A stretch of DNA of 64,000 bases from Sipunculus nudus (lineage: Eukaryota > Annelida > Sipuncula > Golfingiida > Sipunculidae), in NCBI GenBank assembly GCA_026874595.1, contig CM049317.1, forward strand, positions 40,138,401-40,202,400. Direction: 5' to 3'. The position numbers and the translations under genes were made by a program. The notes under the pieces were generated by a model, which saw only the letters and a list, made by a program, of their open reading frames with translations, was not told where the DNA came from and made no database searches. Numbering within the stretch: the first letter of the stretch is position 1; each line of letters begins with the position of its first letter. Below are positions 24,541-35,272 of this stretch, piece by piece.

Positions 24541-24849
24541 CTGGTCACGATCTACATGTTATGGTGGAATCACTTCTACAGAAAACAGGAAGGTGTTGTT
24601 AGGTCAGTGGGGACCTCCGGAATTGTAGATTCTAACAAGACTTGTTCTCCTAACTTAATGCAATACATGAATGGCAGGATTATCTAATAGGTAAGAAACA
24701 AATATCTTCCCATATGTGTAGACCAAATATAAACAGGTGACATTCCCTCCAATGACACTCACACATGAATTCTTACATTATCGCCCATGTTAACAACTAT
24801 CGTCTCTAATATTTTTGACAATGTGAAAGGCTGCAAGATGGCACTTACA
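24541..24849 (-). repeat. BEL 3' LTR, proximal part
   Basis: 24690-24849 matches 40657-40806 of the 5' LTR (for example 'catatgtgtagaccaaatat', 'acatgaattcttacattatc'). 24541-24690 belongs to the segment missing from the 5' LTR. On the minus strand the LTR starts TGTAAGTGCC directly after the purine tract. Confidence 0.88.
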
Positions 24850-24860
24850 CTCCCCCTTCT
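24850..24860 (-). promoter_or_regulatory. Polypurine tract of the BEL element
   Basis: AGAAGGGGGAG on the minus strand, abutting the LTR start TGTAAGTGCC. Expected plus-strand priming site. Confidence 0.8.
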
Positions 24861-24977
24861 AAATCACTTTGATTTTACCTCGCACATGTAAAACTTTAGA
24901 CATATATCATACAATATTAGGAGATAAATGTATCTTATAAAAAAGTCCTGTACTAAATTTGACATACACATAACTTA

Positions 24978-26256
24978 CAATATCTGTTCTTCACTTTCAA
25001 GTAATAATCTAAGCTTGTGTATTGGGCGTTCTAAATGAAAATATTTAGAAAGGCGTTTGCCCGAATTTGAGAGATTACGGTCAGCTCTCACAAGATTTAC
25101 CTTGCGGACCAAGTTGTCCTGATCTGTGTTTGCCTCAACGACTCGTCCTAACCTCTGTTCTCCACGAGTACCTTCTTCGTCCCAGGATCACAATGTAGCC
25201 CTTTCTGAGATTTCTGGTTTTCTAATGCCATCTGTCTAATTTGTAAAGTAGAGATGTAGTCTTTCCTCCAACGATTCCAGAATTCCTGAGCCAGATGTTG
25301 AACCTTTCTCCACCTCTTCCTGGCGTACACATCAACCTTTGTGAACTCGCCCGTTGATGTTAGAACAATTTTCGACTTGAGTGGCATGAGCAAATGGTTT
25401 GGCGTCAGCGGTTCCATGTGTGGATCGTTCAAGTCCTGGACTGATAGAGGTCTACTGTTTATGATCGCCATGACCTCATACAGAAACGTTCTGAGTGTGG
25501 ATGTATCCAATCTACCCTTATACTGATGAAACATGGTCGTGAGGATGCGCCTAATCGTCCTGATGTGACGTTCCCAGCAACCGCCCATATGACTCGAATG
25601 AGGCGAATTCATAATCAACTAGCAGCCGTGTTTCTCCAAATAGCTCTTTATTTCATCATCTTTCGTTTCTTGGCAGGCTTTCTTGAGCTTTTTTTAAAGC
25701 TTTTTTTGAGCAATAAAGTTTGAACCTTGGTCGCATCGTATAGTCTGAATAGGTCCTCTAATGGCAATAAAGCAGCGCAGCCCATTTATGAAGGCGTCGA
25801 TAGTCATATTATCCAAAAGTTCAATATGAATGGCTCTAGACGCCATGCAAGTGATTATGAGCCCGTATGTCTTCACTTCCTTTCTTCCATTCTTGATTAG
25901 AAACGGTCCAAAACAATCGAGACCACAGTGAGTGAATGGTGGGACTTCTTCCAGTCTATCGGTTGGAAGATCAGACATCTTCTGACCTAAATTCTTGCCT
26001 CTCAATCGCCTGCAGGTGACGCTTTGAGTATGACAGATGAAACAGTTCTACTTCCTGTTATGATCCAGTATCCCTTGGATCTGATTTCATTTATGGTGAA
26101 ACCTCTGCCCTGATGAGCAACATCCTGGTGACACCTTTTGATCAAGAGCTCTGTAATGTGACTGGATGGAGCTAGAATCACTGGATGTTTCAACTGCAGT
26201 GAATGTGCCGATCTTCGAATTCTGGCACCAACTCGTAGTATGCCATCTTCATCCAC
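24978..26256 (-). pseudogene. pol: BEL/Pao integrase
   Basis: Read from 26256 leftward in shifting frames. A zinc domain (HPVILAPSSHITELLIKRCHQ, HQGRGFTINEIRSKGYWI) is followed by the core in 26005-25694 with first Asp in HCGLDCFGPF and second Asp in RCDQGSNFIAQ. The next frame (25618-25148) has the Glu in GGCWERHIRTIRR, a typical Pao-type LTPNHLL, and WRKVQHLAQEFWNRW of the C-terminal DUF5641-like domain. A last frame ends with LVRKVNLVRADRNL and a stop near 24978, ~120 bp before the purine tract. At least three frameshifts or stops; not functional. Confidence 0.88.
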
Positions 26257-26265
26257 AAAGGGATC

Positions 26266-26530
26266 TTAAGAGTTTAAACGATTTCCCTTTGGTAGAGCTC
26301 CATTGGCTTTGGTAGCGTGTATCTCTGTCTTAAACTCATTATCTTGTACGATCCGTATGATCTTACTTTCTGCCTCTCTATGGATCTCTTGGTGTGAGGG
26401 TGTCAACTTCCTTTTCAAGCGGACTGCACGTATAATTACACCTACTGCACTTAGCAATTGTTTCCAGTCAGAAAACTTCTTTAGCTTCTTTAATATACTT
26501 CTTGATTCCCAGTTTCAGTAATGTTCACTA
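26266..26530 (-). pseudogene. BEL pol linker; site of RNase H deletion
   Basis: 26457-26266 encodes LLSAVGVIIRAVRLKRKLTPS and HREAESKIIRIVQ, the segment usually found between RNase H and integrase of BEL/Pao pol. Only ~60 bp separate it from the end of the RT frame (SASDPELEP), so the RT thumb, connection and RNase H appear to be deleted. Confidence 0.7.
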
Positions 26531-27420
26531 TGGCTCTAATTCCGGATCACTAGCTGACAGCTCATGACATAAATCTCTCAGGTCTCGAACTACACTGATT
26601 GCTTCTTTTTCGCTATTGAAGCTCCCCAAACCATCATCCACATAAACATTTCTCATTAAGAATTCGCTGACCGCTGTATCATAATCGTCCTTGTAATCTG
26701 TAGCCAGTTGTTTGGTTCCAAAGTTTGCGCAGCCAAAGGAACTCGTTGCTCCAAATAAGTGCACCTTCGTTCTATAAACTGTAGGTTCCTCGTCAGTATC
26801 TCCATTTTCCCACCAAAGGAAACGCAAGCAGTTACGATCCCTAGGTTCCACTCTGAATTGGCGAAATTTGTTTTCTACATCACCTACTACTGCAATGGGT
26901 CTCTCTCTGAATCTACAGAAACCTCCAACTAAGTTGTTCATCAACTCTGCTCCTTGTAGAAGATGATCATTCAAGGACGTGCCACAACTCTGAGCACTGC
27001 AGTCAAACACGACCCTTATTTTCCCAGGTTTTTTTAGGGTGATAAACACCGTGATGAGGAATATACCAGCTTCTCGTCAAAAGGGACTGGTTCTGCATCT
27101 CCACGTTGTATTATCCCATTCATGAAATGTGTGTAGTCTTCAGCATACTGAGGGTTTGACTTTAATCTTTTCTTCAAATGGTCTAACCGTCTTTGAGCCA
27201 TTAGCTTACTTTCAGGAAGTATCGGCAAGCCATTTCCAAATGGCAGTGGCATCTCAAAGTACCCTTCTGAATTTCGATGAACATTTTGCTTCAATTCATT
27301 CATGAATTTCATATCCTCTTGAGACATGGTTGTTCCATCGTCTCGTTCTTGGAAGTCTGATTCCAAAACTTTGAGTATCTCTGGTGCTGGGATATCTTCT
27401 CTAACCCTGGTGTGACGCAC
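26528..27420 (-). pseudogene. pol: BEL/Pao reverse transcriptase
   Basis: 27420-27034 encodes the segment upstream of and entering RT (QRRLDHLKKRLKSNPQYAED, GDAEPVPFDEK). A frameshift near 27045 leads to 27049-26528 with KIRVVFDCSAQ, LNDHLLQG, VGDVENKFRQF (the usual DIEKMF position has VEN) and the catalytic YVDD in NVYVDDGLGSF. The palm signature FGATSSFGCANF is typical of Pao-type RT. The frame ends soon after the palm because of the deletion next to it. Confidence 0.88.
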
Positions 27421-28200
27421 AAGGCCGATTACTCTTTGGTTGTTTTGCTCTTGATTTATCTACAGCTCATATGGGCTTGACCTGGTTAGAATATCGATTT
27501 TCACGAGCCAGACAGTTCAAATGAGGCCTTTTTCTAGTGACTACCCTTCAAGGTATGTGATCTGAATTGGAAGGTATGAAGCTACGGCTAACAGTATCCT
27601 AACAGGCCTACAGTTGGTAAAATTATCTTCTTGCTGGACTAGAAGCCCCGGACTAGCAAATTTTCTGTTTTCCTGCTCTCAGTTCTACTTGTATTAGTCA
27701 TAGTTGTCAACTTCAAAATGGTGGGCGTATTAGAAACCTGGAGTGTCTTCCAAAATAAATGACGTATCACTCTGTGTGTCTAATAAGTAATATACAAGTA
27801 CTTCTTCACTTGGCCTTTCTCTTGAACTCAGAAACACGGGAACAATCATACTTGAAGGAGAAGTCTGGTTAATGCCGACAACTTCAGTATTTGCCCCACA
27901 TGATCGGCCTGTATCAATCGTAAATACTTCTGCAGCGCCTCCACACAGGGTGATGGGGTGCTTCTTACCACATTCTGTACATACTGCTTTGAACTGGCAT
28001 TTCTTGGATAGGTGTCCTTTACCTAAACAACCAAAACATAGTCCATTAGTCATTATAAATTTCTTTCGATCATTTGGAGTTAGTTTCTTAAACTTCCAGC
28101 AGTCTTCAAGATTGTGGTGTGACCTTTCGCAAAACATATAGGTTCTGATTTCATTCAATGGTTGTGTAGTCCCGTTAGGTTGAGCTTGCCTTGTGGTTTA
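27421..28200 (-). pseudogene. gag-pro: BEL gag C-terminus and protease
   Basis: Frame 28200-27730 has three Cys/His clusters characteristic of BEL/Pao Gag: CERSHHNLEDCW, CFGCLGKGHLSKKC and CTECGKKHPITLC. About 75 residues on comes the protease motif YYLLDTQSDTSFI, in which DTQ replaces the common DTG/DSG as in many BEL proteases. Downstream, 27720-27430 retains protease-like pieces (TTMTNTSRTES, LLVRGF) in frames with several stops. Its upstream neighbour is the jockey/CR1-like insertion; about 150 gag residues expected between the capsid part and the zinc clusters were not found. Confidence 0.82.
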
Positions 28201-30485
28201 GTTTACAAAGATTTTATTCAACAAAGTGAATACAATTGGGCAACAGACAATGTCTATTCAAAATGCCCTTTTGTTTTATAAACAAATAATATAAATTGAA
28301 GCAATAAATAATCGTTTGAATGATACATGTACTACTGTTATAAGAGTGAACAAATATAAAACAAAAGACATAACAGTGCCAAAGTTATACAAAACTCTGA
28401 TCCTTAGGAATTCGGATTAAGTAAATCGGTTTGTCACAGAAATATGGAGCTGGACCTGCTCGAAAATGAAACAGTTTTCTTTAAATGAGAGGTCATTATC
28501 GCCATATAACATTAGATCTATTCCTAGAGGACGAAGGTTTTTCAAGTTGACTTCAAGGTGCCTTCTGGGTTCACAGTATAATGGACATTTTTAGAGGTAA
28601 TGTTCGATTGTTTCATTAGCTATACCACATGCACACAGTGGATTATCTATGATCTTCATATAAAACAAATGAAAGATTAGAGCACAGCATTTCACTCTTA
28701 ATCTTGCATGTAATATTCCTAAGTTTCTTTTCCCTATTAATTCATGTTGATTCGATTTCCGTTTCTTCCTATTTAGTTTCTTTTTTAATTCTGTGACCGT
28801 TGTGCAGTTTTTCAATGAACTATCCAGACTATTCCAGACACGACATGTATGTGGAATAAACGATTCCAAGAAAAGAGATGTTCTACATCTGAAATTGTCC
28901 AAATCGTGAATGTTTCGTAAGGAATACTGCACACGTTCGTGAATACGTCTAGGAACGTACTGTGACAAATAGTTTGGCGTAAACCCATTGATCATTTTAT
29001 ATAGCATTGTTAATTGAGATTTTTCTCTACGATCCTGCAAGGTCTCCCAGCCAAGTTCATTATAAATTTCCCGATTACTAGTTCCTTAAAGTGCTCCAGT
29101 GACAACTCTGGCTGCATATAACTGGATCTTTTCTGGTTTAATTGCGTCTGCCTGTGTTATATTAGTCCACATGATACTCCCATATCAAGTATGTACTTAA
29201 ATTTGTTCAATACGTCAATTCTCTTCTGTGCTTTCTTACATACTTCTGAAATGTGATCAGACCATGATCGTCCCGAAAGTTTATACCCAAGTGTTTGTGT
29301 TTAATTGTATAAGGCAGATTAAAACCATCGAAGGACAAAACTGGATTTAAATGGTCACGTTTATGGGAAATATACATTGCTTTAGTTTTTGCTGGATTAA
29401 ACGTCACCAGCCACTAATCTGCCCACGCTTTTATCGAAGATAAATCATTATTCAAACTAGAATTAGAATTACACAAGTTGACAAACAGTGTTGTATCGTC
29501 TGCGAAAAGTCTTTTATACATGACACCATATCAGCTATGTCGTTAATGTATATAAAAAATAATAAAGGTCCCAAGACTGATCCCTGAGGTACTCCAGCTT
29601 TTATATTACCCCAGTCAGAACAACCGCCCCGAATGACGACTCTCTGTTGCCTATTATGTAGGTTACTTTTAAACCATAACAGAAATGTGCCATCTATACC
29701 AATCCGCTTTAACTTGTACAATTGTCCTTTATGCCATACTCTTTCAAGAGCTTTGGATATGTCACAAAACACAACATTGACGTCCATCCTTTTGTCTAAG
29801 GCCTCACAGAACAGATGATAAATTTCTACTAACTGATTCACTGTGGAATCTCCTGGTATAAATCCGCATTGAAATTTTGTTATCTTTTTATGTTCACGAA
29901 GAAAATTAAACGTATACTTAAATATTGCTTTCTCGGCAATTTTGGAGACACAACTTAGAACAGATATAGGCCGATAATTAACAACAAGTTGAGGATCATA
30001 CTTTTTATATATGGGAGTTACGTGGGTTTTTTCCATGCATCTTGTACTCGGCAGTGTTCAAGTGAATGGTTGATCAAATGGCACAGAGGTGCAGCTAAAA
30101 CATCAGCGGTTTCCTTGAGTAATCGTGGACTAATGTTATCAGGACCTGCCGCTTTACTTGCATCAAGAGATTTTAATATATCCAAAACATCCGTTTGTTT
30201 AACAATAATACGGGTAAGTTTTACTCCATCGTCGTTTGTGTTAATCTCAGGTAGGGTAGATCACTATGTAAATCATCGATTTGGCAGTTTGAAAGGAAAC
30301 AATCATTGAACAAATCTGCCTTAACTTTCTCGTCATTTACTAAGATTCCATTACTTATTATAGGTGAATCAGGTGTCTGAGGTTTAAATTAATTAGATGT
30401 TTCACAATTTTCCACCAATATTTTGGCGAAGAGTTATTTTTTATCTGAAGATGATTGATCAAATTTAAATTATATTCCTGTTTAA
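28201..30485 (-). mobile_element. 5'-truncated jockey/CR1-like non-LTR retrotransposon in BEL gag
   Basis: Minus-strand ORF2 remnant. A pre-RT linker (SPKYWWKIVKHL, with stops) precedes RT 30036-29452: NYRPISVLSCVSKIAEK, FCDISKALERVWH (the usual AFD is changed to ALE) and AGVPQGSVLGPLL. The FADD motif (LFADDTTLFVN) is in another frame near 29515 after a frameshift. The C-terminal part 29040-28420 (MLYKMINGFTPNYL, WNSLDSSLKNCTT, CACGIANETIEHYL) ends in a Cys/His motif. AATAAA lies near the 3' end at 28211-28216. No endonuclease domain, hence 5' truncation. A clear target duplication was not found. Clade call is by motif resemblance only. Confidence 0.82.
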
Positions 30486-31253
30486 TATAATACTGAATGG
30501 ATTTCCAAATCTCTTTTCTAGGACATTACTTATAGCCAAGTACGCTTCTTCAGTATTAAGGTAAAAAAACACTTCAACAGCTTTTATTGCCTCTCTAGTT
30601 AAGTACTTCCTCAGGTAGTGGATCTTTTGTGCAGGTTTAATTCCTTTATTGACGATCAATGCGGTAAATGTGGACTTCCAGGATGGATAGTGCATAGGGT
30701 TCCCATCGAACACAAATGGTTCCGATGTTTGGAGCCTGCACAAAGTAATTGTTTCTGAGAAGGCTTTAGTCAGTTCACTCGTTGTGAGTGGTAAAGTTGA
30801 CAACGAATCACAGGCTTTGCTAGGGGTTCAGCTCTTACAGCTCCAAGTTGAGACACTGGGCTTTGGGGTTTAGGCTCATCATTATTTGCTATACTTTTAA
30901 CTGAAGACATCTCCAGAGCTGACATCTCCGCTTCTGCTTTCTTGATTACCATTTCTAATCTCTGGTCTTCAATTTCTTGCTTTCTTCTCTTGATCTCAAA
31001 CTGAATCTCATCTTGTCTGGCTCTTTCCTTGACCTAAATCTCCTCTTGTCTGGCTCTCTTTTTGGCCTCAAATTTCGCTTATTCTAATTTCTGTCGCCCT
31101 TCAATAAGCTTCACTTCTAATTCCACTTGTAAGGCAGCAGCTCTAGCTGCAAACAGAGCTCTCTTAGAGGAAGTGGTCGAGTGTGTTTTTAAACTGACCT
31201 TGTCAGTCTCAAATGGATCTTCTTGTTGTAGTCTATCCAACAGCTGTCTCAAA
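30480..31253 (-). pseudogene. gag: BEL gag, central part (DUF1759-like)
   Basis: 31253-30804 is a charged coiled-coil region (RQDEIQFEIKRRKQEIEDQR) with stops near 31080 and 31033. 30803-30486 carries the capsid-like domain typical of BEL/Pao Gag: FVFDGNPMHYPSWKSTFTALI, cut short here, then KIHYLRKYLTREA and LEKRFGNPFSI. The jockey/CR1-like element starts directly after. On the other side coding is interrupted by the L1-like element; sequence across that junction stays in phase if the insert and one 14-bp duplicate are ignored. Confidence 0.82.
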
Positions 31254-31263
31254 GCACTGCTAT

Positions 31264-31267
<4 letters not shown>
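31254..31267. repeat. Target-site duplication of the L1-like element, left copy
   Basis: gcactgctatgttt, identical to 37963-37976 on the other side of the element. Confidence 0.9.
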
Positions 31268-31304
<37 letters not shown>

Positions 31305-31543
31305 TCTCAGACAATATTTTACAACTATGACAACAAAAATAACGACCAACAGAATAACAGCTACATAAGAAATAACTGTAACAATACACTACCACATTAC
31401 ATAAACACCACATTACATGACAGTAGATATACATCTCTACATACATTTACACATATGCATACATATACAGACATAAATTTTACATATCTGCACATCTTTA
31501 AAACGTATAGATAATTTACACTAATGTACTCCTCTAATAGCTA

Positions 31544-34500
31544 TCAAAGTAAGTCTGCCCATTTTTTACTGAATTCATCTGACCTATTTTCATTTTTTGC
31601 AATTAACTCTTCAATTTTTACATACCATTTAAATTTTACTATAAACTGTTCTATCTTTGGTAATACCTCGTTCAACTTACACTGATACAAGTACTGTTTA
31701 CCCAACAATATAATAACATTTTCAACATCTTTCCCGTGTGGTAAGCCAAATACAATATTAATTTCATTCCACTGAAGTTTAAGTGATTTTGTTTTTAACC
31801 ATTTATCTATACCATCCCAGAAATGTTGAGTAAAGTTGCATTGGTATATTAAATGTTCTATGGACTCCCGTGAACATTTACAAAATGTACATAAATTGCT
31901 ATCTTTCAGGCCACATTTATGTAGCCAATCGTTAACTGTTAGAGTCCTTGTTAAGATTTTATACTGTAATTCAAGTAATCGTTTATCTCTAGTATACTTC
32001 CTGGTCATGGTTAGAATATTGCTCCACTCTTTTTCAGGTATATCATAGGCCATTAAATAAAAACTTTTCCCAGGTATTTCTTTAATCTGGATTTTGCCTA
32101 GAAAATATTCATACATGTCCCTAGATTTTATAGAACTCAATTGTTCCCAAAGTTCATCTGGAGTAGAATTAATCTTGTAAATCTCCTTATCATCTGAATC
32201 TCCCCTCACAGACTGACGCCTATAATTCTTAATCTTAGACAGAATTGCTCTCCATAAAGTATATAAGTATAAAGGTGCCCCTTTTGCCTTCCAGCTGTCA
32301 TATGGAATATTATTACCTGAAGCATCATATAAATCAGTAACATATACCATACCTAAGTGAAACATGACGGAATTATATACAGTCTTCCCCTCCACAGTTA
32401 TATCTTTATTATTCCATATGATCGCCGGACCTTCGGATTTGTATACACTTTTCCATACTTTCAAAGTATCTTTATAAAACAAAGGAATCTTATTTAATGT
32501 GGAATCATCATAATTACTGCCCATCAAGAGTAGCATATTTCCACAAGATGAACAAAGTCTATCAATTAAAGTATTTAAAAGGCGATTGCTTCCTTTAATA
32601 TACCGTTTCAGCCATATAATCTTTTGTGTATTTATCATACACTGGATATTTACCATCTTTAGGCCCCCTTCCTCATACCTCAGACATAGTAAATCCCTAT
32701 TTATTCTACCTTTGGGGCTACCTTTCCATATGAATTTAAATAAAAGCTCATTTATTTCTTTTAAAACATCCTTTGTTACATGTATCACTGTCAAAACATA
32801 CTGAAATATTGAAAATCCTAAATTTTTAGCTAATAATATTCTGCCCTGCAATGTTAGATTTCTAGTTTTCCACATATTTAGTGTTCGTTTAGCTTTTTCT
32901 ATTTTTGGTCTAATGTTATTCTCAACTGTCTGGCGGTCATTGTGTGTGATTGTTATACCTAGAACTGTTATACTGTGTTTCCATTGCCCTTTAAGGGGCA
33001 TATCAGTTCTGAACCGCTGAGAACCAATCCACATAAATTCCGTCTTCTCTTGGTTAGCCTTGAGACCTGACAAATTTCCAAACTCATCTATTGTTTGTAA
33101 AAATATTTTAGCAGACTCGTGATCCTGTAATAAAAGTGTCATGTCATCAGCATATTGAACTAATTTAATTTCATCTACATCATTTAGACTAATTCCTTTA
33201 ATATCTCTTTTCCCTCTTATTATAATTGACAAGATCTCAATCGCTATCACAAATAAGTATGGAGAGAGGGGGTCTCCTTGACGTACCCCTCTTTCAACAT
33301 CAAAGTAAGCACAGCTGAATCCTTGATTCATAATACACGACGAGATACCGTTATAAAACGTTTTGACCCATCTAATTACTTCAGGACCAAAATTAAACTG
33401 TTCCAACGCTTCAAAAATATAGTCCCATTCTAATGAATCAAAAGCTTTTTCTATATCTGCGCAGACAATAATACCTGGTTTATTTCTTCTTTTAAGATAT
33501 TCCATAGTGTCTAGTATCATCCTTACCCCTTCACCAATATACCTGCCTTTTATAAAACCTAATTGATTATAGTGTATGATGGAGGGTAATACTTTCATTA
33601 GTCTCGAGGCAATAGCTTTTGAAGCAATTTTATAATCTACATTAAGAAGTGAAATAGGTCTCCAATTTTTTATAAACATTCTGTCTTTTCCTTTTTTATC
33701 TAATAAAGTGATAACAGATTGCTTTTGCGAAGGAGACATTTCCTGATATTTAAAGGCTTCATTAAATGAATCGAGTAATAAATCGCCAAGAATAGGCCAA
33801 AAATGTTTATAAAATTCTGAAGTAAATCCATCGTTTCCGGGCGATTTATTATTTTTCATGCTCTTAAGAGCTTTTTCACATTCCTTTAATGTTAGAGGGC
33901 CTTCACAAAATTTCATTTGTTCATCGGTTAATTTTGGGAAGCTATCTTCAGGAATTATGTTCCGTAAGTGTAAATCTCTTGTACAGTCTCGTTTTGAGCT
34001 ATACAAGTTTTTATAAAACTGTCTGATTTCTTTCATTATATCTTGACGTCTAGTGAGTATATCCCCATTTTCTGCATTCAATGATCTGATACATTTCCTT
34101 ATAGCATTCCGTTTCTCCAAATTAAAAAAATATTTACTACTTTCTTCACCTTCTTGTATCCAACGCGCTTTTGCTCTAATTCTCGTACCTTCTGCTTTCT
34201 TTTTATCCAATTCTTTAATGGTCTCTTTAATTTCAAAATATTCTTCTGAAATCTGATTTTCATTTTCAAGTAAGGTCAGTTTTTCACATAATTCTTTATA
34301 GTTTTTCGCTCGTTTTAAACATTTTGATTTACTATAATCTATCGTGAATTTTCGAACATGATATTTTACAAGTTCCCATTTTAGTCGTGCATTTTCTAAA
34401 TTTGTAAACTCTTTTTTCCATGTACTTATATTCTGGGAGATAATCTTTGTATAATTTTCATCTTCCAGTAAGGAATTATTAAATTTCCAGTACCCTTTTC

Positions 34501-35272
34501 CCCGACATTCATCTGCTCCTTTACATCTTAATAAAACTCCTGAATGGTCTGTAAATGTCGCAGGTTTTATATCACAATGTAGAACAAAATCTTGTATAGA
34601 ACTAGATATAAAAAAATAATCTAGCCTACACTGTATTAAAGGTTGCTTTTTTCTCCATGTGAACCCTTCCTTTTGCCCATGCTTAAACCGCCAAATATCT
34701 ATCATATCAACACTAGAAATCAACTCAATTAACGATTTCCTCACTCTTTCAATAGATCTGAGTCTACCTCCTTTTTTGTCTATATCTTGAAGTACAATAT
34801 TAAAATCACCTCCCATTACACAAGGTATATTATATCCAATATGTTTCTCTTCAAAGTATTTACTTACCGATTTATAAAATAGCAATTTTTGTTCATCTAT
34901 ATTAGGCGAGTAAACGTTGCATATATGCATTTTAAAATCATTAATACTGAGAAGTGCACTAATAAATCTCCCTAACATATCCCTGTAAATATCATGCACA
35001 ACACAATCTAGTCCTGGTCGAAATAATATTGCTACCCCTCTACTGTGCTTTGATCCGTGATTATAAATTATGTTTCCACCCCACTCATTCCTCCAAAAAC
35101 ATTCACATTGTTTTGAACTATATGTCTCTTGTAAGAGTGAGATATCAGAACCATTTTTTCTCAGCCAGGTGAACACCGTTCTTCTCTTCAAAGGATCGTT
35201 CAATCCTCGCACATTTAACGTTACAATATTTATCTTTGGAAATAAGCTGCTAGTTACTGAATTGCACGCCAT
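31544..35272 (-). CDS. ORF2: L1-like ORF2p: endonuclease and reverse transcriptase
   Basis: 1242 residues, uninterrupted. An N-terminal APE-type endonuclease (about residues 10-250) shows NVRGLNDP, LQETYSS (Glu ~47), GGDFNIV (~155) and FTDHSG (~244). A linker rich in Lys/Glu with ARWIQEGEESSKYFFNLEKR leads to RT (~500-800): NWRPISLLNVDYK (~535), ADIEKAFDSLEW (~609), GVRQGDPLSPYLF (~667) and catalytic VQYADDM (~704). Near the C terminus lies CTFCKCSRESIEHLIYQC (~1117-1137), the Cys/His motif of L1-like ORF2. The protein would nick target DNA and copy its own RNA by target-primed reverse transcription. The ATG at 35272 is the first of the frame and lies just before the endonuclease. All catalytic residues recognised are present, so activity is plausible. 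Confidence 0.97.
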   Translation of the reverse strand: MACNSVTSSLFPKINIVTLNVRGLNDPLKRRTVFTWLRKNGSDISLLQETYSSKQCECFWRNEWGGNIIYNHGSKHSRGVAILFRPGLDCVVHDIYRDMLGRFISALLSINDFKMHICNVYSPNIDEQKLLFYKSVSKYFEEKHIGYNIPCVMGGDFNIVLQDIDKKGGRLRSIERVRKSLIELISSVDMIDIWRFKHGQKEGFTWRKKQPLIQCRLDYFFISSSIQDFVLHCDIKPATFTDHSGVLLRCKGADECRGKGYWKFNNSLLEDENYTKIISQNISTWKKEFTNLENARLKWELVKYHVRKFTIDYSKSKCLKRAKNYKELCEKLTLLENENQISEEYFEIKETIKELDKKKAEGTRIRAKARWIQEGEESSKYFFNLEKRNAIRKCIRSLNAENGDILTRRQDIMKEIRQFYKNLYSSKRDCTRDLHLRNIIPEDSFPKLTDEQMKFCEGPLTLKECEKALKSMKNNKSPGNDGFTSEFYKHFWPILGDLLLDSFNEAFKYQEMSPSQKQSVITLLDKKGKDRMFIKNWRPISLLNVDYKIASKAIASRLMKVLPSIIHYNQLGFIKGRYIGEGVRMILDTMEYLKRRNKPGIIVCADIEKAFDSLEWDYIFEALEQFNFGPEVIRWVKTFYNGISSCIMNQGFSCAYFDVERGVRQGDPLSPYLFVIAIEILSIIIRGKRDIKGISLNDVDEIKLVQYADDMTLLLQDHESAKIFLQTIDEFGNLSGLKANQEKTEFMWIGSQRFRTDMPLKGQWKHSITVLGITITHNDRQTVENNIRPKIEKAKRTLNMWKTRNLTLQGRILLAKNLGFSIFQYVLTVIHVTKDVLKEINELLFKFIWKGSPKGRINRDLLCLRYEEGGLKMVNIQCMINTQKIIWLKRYIKGSNRLLNTLIDRLCSSCGNMLLLMGSNYDDSTLNKIPLFYKDTLKVWKSVYKSEGPAIIWNNKDITVEGKTVYNSVMFHLGMVYVTDLYDASGNNIPYDSWKAKGAPLYLYTLWRAILSKIKNYRRQSVRGDSDDKEIYKINSTPDELWEQLSSIKSRDMYEYFLGKIQIKEIPGKSFYLMAYDIPEKEWSNILTMTRKYTRDKRLLELQYKILTRTLTVNDWLHKCGLKDSNLCTFCKCSRESIEHLIYQCNFTQHFWDGIDKWLKTKSLKLQWNEINIVFGLPHGKDVENVIILLGKQYLYQCKLNEVLPKIEQFIVKFKWYVKIEELIAKNENRSDEFSKKWADLL

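Noticed and set aside
28591..29040. 149-residue minus-strand ORF as an independent host gene
   Set aside because: It is the C-terminal region of the jockey/CR1-like ORF2, in line with the RT upstream of it.
31062..31514. 150-codon plus-strand ORF with a run of Phe
   Set aside because: It crosses the poly(A) tail of the minus-strand L1-like element read backwards as poly-T.
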